A stretch of 64,000 bases of DNA from Telopea speciosissima (Eukaryota; Streptophyta; Magnoliopsida; Proteales; Proteaceae): NCBI RefSeq assembly GCF_018873765.1, contig NC_057926.1, positions 38,548,946 through 38,612,945 of the forward strand. Reading direction: 5' to 3'. The translations under genes were made by a program, and so were the position numbers. Positions 11,206-23,026 of this stretch are shown here, in pieces (position 1 is the first letter of the stretch; the number at the start of each line of letters is the position of its first letter). Under the pieces are notes generated by a model. That model did no database searches and had not been told where the DNA came from. It was given only the letters and a program-made list of their open reading frames with translations.

Positions 11206-11309
11206 AAAACACCCCGAGAGAAAATTTCCTTAAATAAAGTCTTAAGATGGAAAAAAAATTTCAAAGACACTCTAACTAACTGAGCTAATAGGCAAACATA
11301 AAAGAAAAA

Positions 11310-11477
11310 GGGAGAAAGTTCTCTGTACGGGAGTGTGGCCTATGCCAACACTCTCATGAGTTTATCTCTTTCCTCCCCCTTTGAAAAGACACCTTTGCCC
11401 CTTGTTTTGAGGAGGAGAGAGATAGACACATGGGAGTGCTGGCGTAGGCCACACTCCTAGACAGAAAATTACTGCTC
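11310..11477. mobile_element. 169-bp Mutator-like MITE, type B copy 3
   Basis: GGGAGAAAGTTCTCTGTACG...AAATTACTGCTC, followed by AAAAAATAA. Confidence 0.75.
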
Positions 11478-11595
11478 AAAAAATAATGTTGAAATATTTT
11501 ACAACATTTATTCTAAAAAAAAGTACTTACCGATAGAAAATTTGCTTAAATAAATTCTAAGATGAAAAAAATTCAAAACAAAAACAAAATAAACT

Positions 11596-11670
11596 TGGCC
11601 CATGCAAGTCTCGAACTGCGACCTTCAGCGTTATTAGCATGACTCTCTAACCAACTCGAGCTAATAGGTC
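11596..11670 (-). pseudogene. tRNA-Ile pseudogene, full length, with small indels
   Basis: Aligns to the whole tRNA, with small insertions and a loss that disturb the T arm, anticodon arm and D arm. Confidence 0.85.
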
Positions 11671-11730
11671 AATATAAAAAAATAATAATATTGGAATATT
11701 TTTACAATATTCATTCTAAACAAAACACTA

Positions 11731-11923
11731 GGGAAGTAGTGTAGTTTTTATCTAGAAGTGTGGCCTATGAAATAGTCACATGTCTGAATTTTTCTCTCCT
11801 CCTTAAAACAAGGGGCAAAACTATCTTTTCATTTTGGGAGAAGAAGTAGACAAAACAAATAGACTGGCCATCAAGTCGAACGGCATGTACCACATTCCTG
11901 AGCTATACAACATTCTTTTTCCC
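11731..11923. mobile_element. 169-bp-family MITE, type A copy 3 (heavily decayed)
   Basis: Ends GGGAAGTAG and TCTTTTTCCC are still recognisable and the right flank is AAAACACCA. The middle has expanded and lost much of its pairing. Confidence 0.65.
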
Positions 11924-12024
11924 AAAACACCACGAGAGAAAATTTTCTTAAATAAAGTCTTAAGATGGAATAAAATTTCAAAGAAACTCTAAAAAGAGCT
12001 AATAGGAAAACATAAAGGAAAATA

Positions 12025-12219
12025 AGGAGAAAGTTAATAAATCTAAATGAAAAATTCAAAACAAAACAAATAATGTGGCCTATGCCAACACTCTCATGAG
12101 TTTATCTCTTTCCTCCCCATTTGAAAAGACACCTTTGCCCATTGTTTTGAGAAGGAGAGGGAGAGAGACACATGAGAGTGCTGGCGTAGGCCACACTCCC
12201 GGACAAAAAATTACTGCTC
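12025..12219. mobile_element. 169-bp-family MITE, type B copy 4 (left end disturbed)
   Basis: The right arm is well preserved (GGCGTAGGCCACACTCCCGG). The left arm is interrupted by linker-like AT-rich sequence before GTGGCCTATGCCAACACTC. Confidence 0.65.
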
Positions 12220-12341
12220 AAAAAATAATGTTGAAATATTTATACAACATTTATTCTAAAAAAACGTACGTACCGATAGAAAATTTGCTTAAATAAATTC
12301 TAAGATGGAAAAAAAAATTCAAAACAAAAACAAAATAAACT

Positions 12342-12415
12342 TGGCCCATGCAGGTCTCAAACATGCGACCTTCGCGTTATTAGCACGACGTTCTAACCAA
12401 CTAAGCTAATAGGCC
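12342..12415 (-). pseudogene. tRNA-Ile pseudogene, best preserved of the array
   Basis: 74 nt with the same anticodon loop CTAATAA as the intact gene. The D stem and T stem each have a mismatch (GCTT/GAAC; GCATG/CCTGC), so folding should be weakened. Transcription cannot be excluded. Confidence 0.8.
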
Positions 12416-12475
12416 AATATAAAAAATTAATAATATTGGAATATTTTTACAATATTTATTCTAAACAAAACAGCC

Positions 12476-12644
12476 GGGAAGCAGTTTTCTATCTAGAAGT
12501 GTGGCCTACGCCAGTAGTCCTATGTGTCTATCTCTCTCCTCCTTAAAACAAGGGGGCAAAACTATCTTTTCATATTGGGAGAAGAGAGATAGACTCATGG
12601 GACTACTGGCATTGACCACATTCCCAGACAAAGTTCTTTTTCCC
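12476..12644. mobile_element. 169-bp Mutator-like MITE, type A copy 4
   Basis: Exactly 169 bp, flanked by AAAACAGCC and AAAACACCC (8 of 9 identical). Confidence 0.8.
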
Positions 12645-12749
12645 AAAACACCCCGAGAGAAAATTTCCTTAAATAAAGTCTTAAGATGGAAAAAAATTTC
12701 AAAGACACTCTAACCAACTGAGCTAATAGGCAAACATAAAAGAAAATAA

Positions 12750-12917
12750 GGGAGAAAGTTCTCTGTACGGGAGTGTGGCCTATGCCAACACTCTCATGAG
12801 TTTATCTCTTTCCTCCCCATTTGAAAAGACACCTTTGCCCCTTGTTTTGAGAAGGAGAGAGATAGACACATGAGAGTGTTGGCGTAGGCCACACTCCCGG
12901 ACAAAAAATTACTTCCC
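12750..12917. mobile_element. 169-bp Mutator-like MITE, type B copy 5
   Basis: GGGAGAAAGTTCTCTGTACG...ATTACTTCCC, flanked by AGAAAATAA and AAAAAATAA (8 of 9 identical). Confidence 0.8.
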
Positions 12918-13035
12918 AAAAAATAATGTTGGAATTTTTTTACAACATTTATTCTAAAAAAACACACCGAGAGAAAATTTGCTTAAATAAATTCTAAGAT
13001 GGAAAAAAAAATTCAAAACAAAAACAAAATACACT

Positions 13036-13109
13036 TGGCCCATGTAGGTCTTGAACGTACGACGTTCGAGTTATTAGCATGACACTCTAACCAACTAAGC
13101 TAATAAGCC
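13036..13109 (-). pseudogene. tRNA-Ile pseudogene, full length, decayed
   Basis: Whole tRNA outline is present with changes in the T arm and anticodon stem. Confidence 0.8.
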
Positions 13110-13219
13110 AATGTAAAAAAATAATAATGTTGAAATATTTTTGCAACATTTTTTATAAAAAAAAAAAAAAAAACACCCCAAGAGAACTCGCAAATTTCAA
13201 AACAAAATTAAAATAAACT

Positions 13220-13293
13220 TGGCCCATCCAAGTCTCAAACCTACAACCTCCGTGTTATTAGCATGAGACTCTAAGCAACTGAGCTAATAGGCC
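13220..13293 (-). pseudogene. tRNA-Ile pseudogene, full length, decayed
   Basis: Lies 184 bp from the previous copy with no MITE between, which probably shows the original spacing. Two yet more decayed copies follow at about 13360-13465 and 13500-13560. Confidence 0.8.
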
Positions 13294-13999
13294 AATATAA
13301 AATAATAATGCTTAACTATTTTGTTTGGAAAAAATTTTCAAAACAAAATTAAAATAAACCTTTGGCCTTTTTTAAACGCAGGTCTTGGGAGTCTCGGCCC
13401 TCGCACCATTCGCGTTATAATATGCTTGACATTCTAAATCTCAAAGTGATTCTAAAAATAGGCCAACATAAAATAAATAATCTTGGAATAATTTAAAACA
13501 CAAAAAATACACTTGGTTTATATAATCTGAACCAATCGAAAGCTAATAGGGACAATATAATAAATAATGTATTGAGCCAATATTAAAAAAATAATTAATA
13601 TTTTTAAACATTTCCAAAAAGAAAGTTCCTCAAAAGTATATGGCTACTTCAAAATCAAATTTATATAAATTATTTTTGTTGGGGGGGAGGAGGAGGACCG
13701 GGAGGGATAAGTGAGCTCTAACCAAGTTGAGTTGAACTCTATGACCTCAAAACATTAAAAAACTTGTGTTAATTGTTAGGTGATGGTTTTAACAAATTGA
13801 GTGACCCCTTGGGGTGTGTTAAGGTCATTGTTGCTTCATAGAACATCTATCTCTCACGCTCATGGCCATGGCAACCTCAACCTAGTGTTGAAAAATAAAT
13901 GAGATACTTTTAGGCTTTTGGTGAATGAACTCATTTATATTAATTTTCTAGGTTTTAATTATGTCTAGATGAAAAGTGGAAATTTATTTAAAGATCGAT

Positions 14000-14129
14000 G
14001 TTCTTTGTGCCGCAGTGCAAACTACACCCATACACATGGGGGTGACATTTCAACCATTCAAGGGGGTAGGGCAGTCATTTCACCCACCCCCATGTGTCTG
14101 GACGCAATCTGTATCCCAGCATAGAGAAC
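14000..14129. mobile_element. Hairpin (MITE-like) element
   Basis: GTTCTTTGTGCCGCAGTGCA...CACATGGGGGTGACATTTCA on the left folds against GTCATTTCACCCACCCCCATGTG...CAGCATAGAGAAC on the right (quoted in part). Confidence 0.55.
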
Positions 14130-14330
14130 ATTTTTCCTTTATTTAATACACAAGTCGATAGGCCTGTACAAGCACCCTCTTTTAAAACCATGAATATGCT
14201 ATTGTATGTCTACAACTCTAGATATGGGACATTACGAGGGTAATTAACATTTGAATTCCTTATAAGATGAGACTCAAAAGATACCCAAATGGTGAAGAGA
14301 AAGTTGCTAATATGACCAGATGAGCCAGAT

Positions 14331-14520
14331 GGATATCACAAATGTCTTTCTCTATGGTGATCTTTAAGAGGAGGTTTATATGGAGCAACCTCCAGGGTAT
14401 GTTGCTCAGAATGAGGATTCTACCAAAGTTTGCAAGCTTTGTAAAGCAATTTATGGGTTGAAACAATCCCCACCGGCGTGGTTTGATAAGTTCAGCTCCA
14501 TCGTCACTAAGGTTGGGTTC
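14331..14520 (+). mobile_element. Ty1/copia reverse transcriptase fragment (fossil)
   Basis: Translation shows the copia reverse transcriptase signature words FLYGDL, EQPPGY, CKAIYGLKQSP and AWFDKF in order. Only about 190 bp remain and no LTRs or other domains were found nearby, so this is a broken relic. Confidence 0.8.
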
Positions 14521-16538
14521 GGGTTCGGTTTGATTTGAGGAATCAATATCGAATTGGCTAGATTGGCGAATTCATATTAGTGTAGGTGGAGAGACTCATG
14601 CACTAGGTACGTTATTTTATAATTATAAAATAAAATCTTTTTGCAAACTCTTCATAAAACAATTATTGGGCCCTGGATTTTGACCAGTCATTATCAGACG
14701 ACTCATGCACTTGGATGCTTTCCTTAATAGGATAATGGAAACCTTATTGAGCGTCACCTTCATTCATATTCATACCCTAAACACTAAGTATACCGATATA
14801 GAGCCACTCTTGTCGGCATATATCAAGCATTGATACTTCATAGATGCACACCGCATAAATGCAACAGTAACTGTCTCTTAAGTAAAGGAAGAAAATAACT
14901 ATCAGAGATTCTTATTGTCAAACACAACTGGCGGTGAACCATTCGGGAATCTCAACAGATCAATATTCAACAAGCATAAGCGCCCACATCTATATTATCA
15001 TGCTAATCCATATTGGGGAAATATACAAAATGTGAAAACCCTAGAACAGGCTGCCTAAGTTAGTCCATAGTTGTAAACAAGTAAACAGTACATTTGGGCT
15101 ATTGAATATAAGATTATAATAACAAACATTATATTATACCTATAATTAATTAATTAACTTACTTAACTTGAATTAGTTTTGATGGACACACATCAAATAT
15201 CAGTTAAATATCCTACAGTTAATTTATTCAAAGACAAATTGCAATAATTGTTAATCTATGCAAGCCTAAACATAGGAACTACATAATGTTTGTGGACTGC
15301 CCTGAATCAACTAAATCTTAATAGATTCTTGTTGTTTAATTTCATTTAATCATTTATTGTTTATTTTCTTATGGACACTTTTAGCTTGATGTTGTTGTTG
15401 AAGCCGAGAAACAACCCGTAAGAGACTTGATTTGTGAAAAAAAGAAAGACAGGGCCTTTCTGGCAGTAAAGAAGAAGTCCCAAGAAGAAAAATCAATATT
15501 TAGCTTGCATTTTCTGGCTGAGGGATCTTTTGTTCTTGGATTTTCTTCTGTTTGGTGGGGTCGTCCTCCTCTTTTTTTGTATCTCATTCTTCTCTGGGAA
15601 GGAATTTTTCCTTCTCAGATTTCTTTTAATCAAATGTTTCTTTCGCTTCTGGTAAAAAAATCTTTGGCTTGCATCTTTGATGAAACTTATCAAAGCCTTG
15701 ATCAAGAACATTGATTTATATTCCTCTCTCTCTATCTATATGGTTTGATTCACAGTAGTCAAGGAAGAATCGCGGTTTGATGTAGATTTCCATATTTGCA
15801 GTAAAGAAAAAAGGACTATGTCTGGTCACTTTGACAAATTGATGGGGCCCTAAGTTGGTATTTTCTTCCATATTGTGTAGGCCAATTTGTTTATGGCTCT
15901 AAGGTTTTTGGTGTTTCTATCTGTTTTAAGTTGTTTTTTTGGTCCAATTCGTTTTTATAAAACAGAAAAACAGACCAGTTTTACCAAACAGTAGATTCTG
16001 TTTTTCAAAACATCAAAAAGGTTTTTTCAAAGTGTTGCCAAACGAGCTCTTGGTAGGTTTTTTTTTTTTTTGTTTTTTTCTCTCTTTCCCCTATATGGAT
16101 ACCCTTCACTGCGTTGTCATTGGTGTGACATGGGAGATTCCCCAACATTGGAGGATTGAGGAAACCTTTTCCAACAAGAAATATATTCAATTAAGTGAGA
16201 TAATTTTTTTTCCAAAATTGAACTATCAAATCTATTTCTATTTTATGAATTTATTTCAAATAATGCAATAAAAAATTTCAATTTCTTGACAAAAAACTTT
16301 ATTTGTTGATTTATTTCATGAAATCAATATGAAATTGTAATCGAAATCATGCCGAATAGAGCCTAAGTAGAGATCAGTTGACTTAAAAAAAAGAAATGTG
16401 TTGACTAAAAGACAAAATATTAAGGTTCAAAATTGTTTTTTTTTTTTTTTTAATAAATAGCAAGATTCAAATTATTTGACATATTCAATAGCATATTATA
16501 TACACCCAATAACATAGGAGGAATATTAGTCTCCATAA

Positions 16539-16574
<36 letters not shown>

Positions 16575-19510
16575 TAGTAAACGTGTACGTGCAAATGCAC
16601 GTGTGACCATACGTGGATTCCGATGTATCATGAATGTCTTGTGGCCCAAAAGGACATATCTTCCCTTTGTCATTAACTACTTCCCCTACATGGATATGAA
16701 TAGAAAGTCCTACAAAGACAAACATCTAATTGGGAAAAAAAATAAAGGGTTGAAAATGTTTACTTAATAAAACTTGGATTTGAAAGAAAAATAGTTATTG
16801 AAGCCCAATTTGAATTTAGTGAGAGGAAGCTGAACATAAATTCTGATTATGACATATAGAAGGAAAAACATGAGGATGATGAGCAAGGCCCACACCACAA
16901 TCTTTGTAATCCATCGACCATGGTGTAAATTTGAGAAATAAGAAATTTCCCTAGCTGACACGAAGGACAACATTTGTTTGAAACCAAATGACCACAGATA
17001 ACCACAGATAATGTTATGAAGAACATGTGAAGAGGCAAAGAAAACCACAGATCCATGCCAATCAGCCAAAGTGTGGATATACTGAAATGCACAATATTGC
17101 GCCTAACTTAAACAACAGTCAGAGAGACACTTGAGTGTGAAATTGTTAGCTACATGGAACAAGATACACCACAACACAGCATTCTAAAGGCCATGCTTCA
17201 GATCCGAAGCATTACCATTTTCGTTTTAAGTAACAACAAAGATTTATTAATGAGAATTAATAAGTACAATATCAGTCTAGGGAGGTTTTTGTAATTCTTA
17301 TTATTTTCTTTATTATAAATAATTTACTGTCCTGTCTGTTTGATTCAAGCATGCTCATGTGAGATTCAGCAGCAACACTTAGTGGGATTCTAAGGCTCAG
17401 TTGGTGGGATTCCTCCAAGTTCTCCGTGGGAAGCTGGGTTTATTATATCTTCTTCTTCATTCTTTCTTTTCCATTATTCCTCAAGCAAGTACAGTTCTTG
17501 TTCTGTTTACAGTCCCAATATATTGAAACTCTTCAGTTCTTGTGTCAATACATCTGAGATTCAATTCTAACCTCAGTTGCATCAACCGCAAGCCATTCTA
17601 AACCTACCTATGGTTTCAGTTTTTTTTTTATCAGAAGTCAATTGAGTAGTCCCATAAATGTAGAACTCTTCCCATCAATTTCTGTGACTATTTAATTCAT
17701 TAACTTTCTGATGTAATCACATATAAGTTGGTGTGAGCTATCAACAGATCTGTTACTGTTAATCATTGTTATTTGCACTTTGAAATCTGGTCTAAATAGT
17801 TGTTGAATAATTGTTCTTAACTCTTATGGACCTCAGGGTTTTGGGTATCCATCTCAAGTAGGACATTGCTATAACTCCTAATCAGCCGTTCGACTCCTAC
17901 CAAAATTTAAAGCGTTGTTACTGGACTCCTACCTTTGAACTATTAGTTGGTAGGTAGCAGTAACAGAGTTGTTTTAATGGAGGGGAGTGTATGGATTGCT
18001 TCTACTAACAGTTTGAATTGCCACATTCTTATGTATGCAGGGATTAAATTCAATACCCAAACTAAGCTTACTTGGCCCTTGCACAAAATTACAATAAGAA
18101 GAACCTAATAAGGGCTTCCAAGGATCAGAAGAGACACGAACAAAACAGTAGCAGAGAAATTCGGAGCAAATAAGAAGACAATTTGAGGTTACAAGAAAAA
18201 TTAACTCTCAAACACGAATTTAGATTAATGTCAAACTTGAATTGACTTGACTAATAGGTGGGCTGAACCTTGAAGTTGAGTTAGGCCCATTTTCTTCGCT
18301 TTCATATCAAGTCTAATTGGACCAAATTGTTGCTCTGGACAATGTTCAGATAGCAGAAATAACAGGTTTAGTAAAGAAACAAAAATAACTCAAATTGCAA
18401 AAGAATACAGTGAACCATATATCCATTGTTGGAAAAAAAAAATTGATATTTAAATGGATAACAGTGGTAGGAAAAGAAAGTATGAGAGAAGGGAGAACAA
18501 ATCATAAGAAGTTAATCAAAATGCTCCCTACATCCCAAAAAGACTTTCTTGTTTGAAAGAAGACCAAAAAAAACCATATATTAAGGAGGTTTTTTCTTTT
18601 TTTTCTTAGTTTGGGGGGGGGAGGATATGAAAGTAGTATAATAAATGTAAATACATGCAGACTTATATCAAGCATGATGAAGTTTAAGAACAAGAAGTAC
18701 CATAATAACTACTTCCGTCCCACGCCTCAGTTTCTCTTAGTTGATGTTTTTCTTTTTTTTTTTATTTTTTTCCTTTCTTACTCGTTTCTCCTCTTTCCTT
18801 TTTTGGAGACCAACCCCTTAATTTTCAGCTTTCTCATGTTCATATCCAATTCTACTAAAGTTCTTTTGCTAATTAGGCTCAAAAAAGAACTTTGACTCCC
18901 TGCTACATATTAGGGTTCCTTAAGAACTGGTACATTAGACATACCTGGAAGGTTCTTCTGAAGAGCAACTTAGTCTTGCTGAATCTTGTTGAGCCACTTC
19001 CTTCCATTGTTATTCTGCAAATTAGAACGGTCAGTATGCTCAGTTTTGTTATTTCTTAGGTGGATAATGTGCAATATATGCAGCAATTGTTGACTTTCTA
19101 CATATTCAGATCTACATTATTGACACAGGCATTTCTCAAATAGGATACAAATCCCAATTAATTCATAATAAGAACATCAAAAAACTTTGAAATATATACT
19201 GAACATTTATTATTATGGAAAAATGCTTCCTCCATCTAGAAGGCCAGCTGGCTGGCTAGAACTGGTCTTCTTGGCTGGCTCAAGCAAGACCAGTTTTGAT
19301 CCACTTTTGAGGCTCGGTTGATTATCCTTAGGTTTTCTTCTTTTTCTGGCCAGTTGGGCAATATACATCAGGTCCTCCATCACATAGACCAAATCATGTT
19401 TGCCAAATACACTAAATCAGTATGTAGAAGAAACACATATAAGTGAAACAATGAGCAAGCAGTTGATGAATCAGTATCACACAATTCATTCAAGTGAAAG
19501 AAGACACAGC
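14521..19510. other. Long stretch without a recognisable gene
   Basis: No supported gene. Contains an (AT)n run at about 16546-16573 and AT-rich low-complexity tracts. A segment at about 17230-17600, with a promoter-like TTATTATAT and a TGTCAATACATCTGAGATTC tail, resembles a plant LTR but has no definable ends. Short open frames at 15427-15714 and 16764-17069 show no family features and I do not treat them as genes. Confidence 0.5.
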
Positions 19511-22008
19511 TTATGGAATCAGAAGAGAGACTGAAGATTCATAAACAAAACGCTTAAAACAGAATAAAGGGGGATGGAAAAGAGAGACTGAAGATTCATC
19601 AACCATGTCATCATGTTGGCATTCTCGTTTGTAATCTAGTGTTACCTTTTGAAGTTCATGAGTGTCAATAATGTCTTTAGGCATGCTCTGTCATATAGAA
19701 GTTGGTGTTATTTAAGCATAAAAGAATACAACTAAGTGACTACTAACATCATCTCTACAGAGTACTGACCTCAAGAACCCATCCTATGTAAGTGACATTG
19801 TTCACATGCTGATTCATGTCTAGATCAGCTCTTCTAGGCTGCAGATTTACAAGGCAAACTGAGAACTTGAAGAAATAGGTTTCATAAGAGAAGCATGTGT
19901 GCCTAGTAAGCAGTTCAAACTTTAAATTAAGTTCAATGTTTAGAATAGTCACAAGACTTTTACCTTAAGCCCTAGTCTAGAATACTGTGCAGGCTCTTCA
20001 AGCTTGGGAATTTTCTTCATGCTACTGTTATCCTCTGGAAAAGCTAACCTGAATGCCACAAGCATAACATTTAGATCAAAGTACACTTTGTTTTTTTCAT
20101 TTCAAACTTAATTTTAACTGGGACAATAGGATCAATCATATCCAATAATTTTCATCTATGATCATCCACTATTAATTTGGACCTTCATGAATCTCAGAGA
20201 TATTGGTTTTCAGAATTTTCAAGGGTCCTATATATATATATATATATATAGCACATAAAATGCAGACACAGAAATGCACACATCATGTTATAAATCAGAG
20301 GTCCATTTCGAGTAACGAGGCAGTTAAGTACTGTCAGATTGGCAATGACAATATCATGGTCAGCCCAAAAGTTGGAGCAAAGACAAACCTGTATGACTCG
20401 GTTGATCAATTTCATGACACCAAATCATTAGTATCTGATATTGGTTGAAGCTTGCATTTGAGCACATATATAGACCTTTTGTTTATTCAGACAGATTCAC
20501 TCTCAAAAGTGTGAGGGGCAATGTATTCATCTCATCAAGTGTAAATTGTAAAATGAATCAATCAGCCATTTGCCAGATGTGTCAACTCATCAAGTAATTA
20601 CATATATCCATACAAGAAAAAGAGGAATTTCATCATAAGGTTTAAGTAGTAAAATTATAAAACTTCGGTTAGATGCGCCCCCTCATGAAAATAACAACAA
20701 TTTGAGATTAGAAAACCAAATACACCTACCGTGGTGTTTGTGGACAGTAATTTGGAAGATCATCAAGCATATCTTCGCTGACTTTTTGGAGTCGTCTTGT
20801 GTCTTGGTTCATCGTGGCCCATTTGCTGGAGCAAAATTATGTATCTAATCAAATTTGAGCTGGATATCATAACAGTAATAATTTCTTTGCATTACATAAT
20901 ATATCCATGTCATGGGACACACAAGTTGACAGACGAAGGTGTTTAGTCTAGAAAATGAAAATCTAATAACCAGAATACTAACATCTTTGTGATATTTATA
21001 TTATAAAAAAAAATTTGTGTGCAGTAAATAGGACAGACATGTAGAGGAATGGTATTGGATTTGATGTATATCTTCCAGTTACAAGGTCTTCAAGGACAAA
21101 TAAAAACTCAGATTGGACCATTCCCATATCTATTGCATTCCTATTAAGCAGTCAGAAATGAAAACTATCCCCAAATTGGCAGATTAAACTTGTTCAATCT
21201 GGATGAAATTTGTCCTTAACTGGTTTCTGACATAAGAACCAACAAATGATTAGTTCTTGAGTTGAATGTACACAATCAGCGTAGCATGACTGCAACCGTC
21301 CATCATATGACTTAAAATTTTCTTTTTTCCATTCAGGCTTTCATCATATGATTTAGATCATTTTACCAAACTTTGATTTGCAAAGAAAACAAAAATTTTT
21401 ACACATGATAAGTTCCATACTAATACGCATAAAACAAGATCGGAGAGTCACAGGTTTGGAGGTCAAACTAACACTATTTATTGTCGGACCTCCTTTCAAC
21501 ACTAATCTATACAGAACCCCACATTAATTTCTTACTGTGAAAGGAGGCAGAGTACACCAGAAAGGAAATGTCAATCAATTCTTCTAGATTTGATTCTCTG
21601 ATGGGTGGACAAGCTTCAAAAGTGCCTAATGCAACTGTGGCTTGTCATCTCCATAATGACCTCCCCTGTCTAATGGGTAAGAACCAGAATGGTTTTGGAC
21701 TAATATTAACAGTTAATATGCCTTATCTGCTTTACTATTAATAGATCAGTGAGAAAGATAGTGAGAAAGATAGCAAGAAAGACGCATTCGTAATACATGT
21801 TATTAACACTTCAGTTTGTTTGCGAATGTTTTCTACCTTTAAATTATATTTCATAATGCACTGTGAAGGAAGAAAGCAATAAGCATTAAAGCAAATACCT
21901 GGTGGCTCTCCCAATAAATGTACCAGTGGCATCTCTGATAATCCAATCACGTTTGCCCCCCCAACTCTTCCCAATTCTAACCATGTCTCAATCTCAACCA
22001 CGTCGCCC
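19511..22008 (-). pseudogene. FATA: Acyl-ACP thioesterase A copy, 5'-truncated and frameshifted
   Basis: Five exons of a FATA gene can be read on the minus strand: 22008-21899 (GDVVEIETW...KRDWIIRDATGTFIGRAT), 20825-20730 (SKWATMNQDTRRLQKVSED), 20048-19964 (LAFPEDNSS...YSRLGLK), 19838-19770 (PRRADLDMNQHVNNVTYIGW) and from 19687 (SMPKDIIDTHELQKVTLDYK, then RECQHDD). Introns have GT-AG ends. FATA hydrolyses oleoyl-ACP in plastids; the D-x-N-x-H catalytic motif and the later E-C pair are present. The exons for the transit peptide and N-terminal hot-dog half are not found upstream, where 22009-23026 is only about 1 kb before the next gene. The first exon needs a frame change at a run of seven G (near 21956-21962). 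The C-terminus diverges after CQHDDMVD. It is most likely a pseudogene. Confidence 0.8.
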
Positions 22009-22067
22009 CTATCATCCAGTATCACATTTACAAAATAAACATCAATTTCAAGCCCAAAAGGCAAAGC

Positions 22068-22340
22068 TCAGCTCAGTATAATGAAATAATAGTTAGGAAC
22101 CTGAACATGCTGTTTTAGTATAAGATCCACCACAGCATGCTTAACATGCTTCAATAGCAGATCACTGGTTTTTGAGATTTGTTCTATATAGCTTACTGCC
22201 ATACTACCAGGAGCATCAAGCCGTTTCGCATTGATCAAAGATTCAGAGCAAAGGAGTGAGTCAACAATTCTTCGGAATTCATCAGGTACATCTACCGCAA
22301 CTCGTGTTTCTTGGTCAAGAAGTGTATTAATCTTTGTCAA
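22068..22340 (-). other. Unrecognised 90-codon open frame
   Basis: An open frame whose translation is gene-like in composition (words VDVPDEFRRIVDSLL, AKRLDAPGSMAVSYIEQ and LLLKHVKHAVVDLIL). It predicts two amphipathic helices and has a possible donor after HVQ. I do not recognise a family. It sits where the missing FATA 5' exons would be, but does not resemble FATA. It could be a fragment of another gene brought in by rearrangement, or chance. Confidence 0.3.
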
Positions 22341-23026
22341 TGTAGAGGGTTGATAAAATTAGAAAAAAATACTCTCCTATCAGAGGGGATTTCTTTTTCT
22401 TTTTATAGTAAATTGGCAGATTTCTAACTAATTAAGGTTGAGAAGAGAGGAACGAGATAGATAAATGGAAAGAAGAGAAAACTTTAAGAGAGAGACGTGG
22501 AATGGGAAGAAAAAGTGTGGCTTATCACTAAATATTATGGTCTCCAAATTCCGATTTGCCACTATAAAGCTGACCATGAATCTAGACCTTGTCTATTTAT
22601 CTATTTATGTGTTCTTAAGAAATATATATAATTTCTATCCAAAAAAAAAATATATATATATATATATATACAATTACATATGCCTTTTTTTAGATAAATT
22701 TTAGAAATTCTAATGTGTTATATTTCTATCACCTTCCCGATCATAACTAAACGACCTGTGAATCATCAAACCCTTCTTCCACATGACCCTAATATCACTC
22801 TCCATTCTCCAATGAGGGTAGAGACCTAGGAACAATCAAAATACTATTTCCTCTCACTATCCCTAAGTTTGTTTTTGGGATTTCCTTTTAACCTAACTGC
22901 CTTTCATGTTTAAACGTTTTCGCCTACAAAACCCCCCAAAATCCCTCTTTCCCTCACCATCGAAAGCCCAAGGAGGGCCTCTGTTCCTCTTCTTCTTTTT
23001 GTCTGTTATCTGTTCGTTAAAGTTCC
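22341..23026. other. Upstream region and 5' leader of the amidophosphoribosyltransferase gene
   Basis: AT-rich to about 22900 with an (AT)n run at 22652-22670. From about 22880 it becomes C/T-rich, typical of a plant 5' leader. An ATG at 22906, out of frame with the gene, opens a frame that overlaps the real start; it matters only if transcription begins upstream of it. No clear TATA box was fixed. Confidence 0.4.

Larger units (their letters stand above)
9900..13560 (-). repeat. Tandem array of tRNA-Ile pseudogenes with a MITE-built higher-order unit
   Basis: Downstream of the intact tRNA-Ile gene, sequences derived from it recur on the same strand. Near full-length copies are at 10904, 11596, 12342, 13036 and 13220, with 5'-half pieces (TCTAACCAACTGAGCTAATAGG on the plus strand, shortened) near 10255, 10567, 11267, 11990 and 12700. 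Copies at 13036 and 13220 are 184 bp apart with no MITE, suggesting the founding unit. Between 10.9 and 13.0 kb the pattern is tRNA copy, MITE 'A', tRNA half, MITE 'B', with a period of about 690-750 bp. The linkers (CGAGAGAAAATTTGCTTAAA; CAAAACAAAAACAAAATAAA) are shared by all units. Decay increases towards 13.5 kb. Confidence 0.85.

Noticed and set aside
12342-12415. A second functional tRNA-Ile gene
   Set aside because: It is full length with the same anticodon loop, but the D stem and T stem each contain a mismatch, so I call it a pseudogene.
9900-13560. CRISPR-like or integron-like array
   Set aside because: The regular repeats are tRNA pseudogenes and MITEs in a plant chromosome; no spacers or cas genes.
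15427-15714. Overlapping frames on both strands near 15.4-15.7 kb
   Set aside because: Lys- or Phe-rich low-complexity translations on opposite strands; neither resembles a known protein.
16764-17092. Two minus-strand hydrophobic frames
   Set aside because: No recognisable domain, overlapping frames of similar length, AT-rich context.
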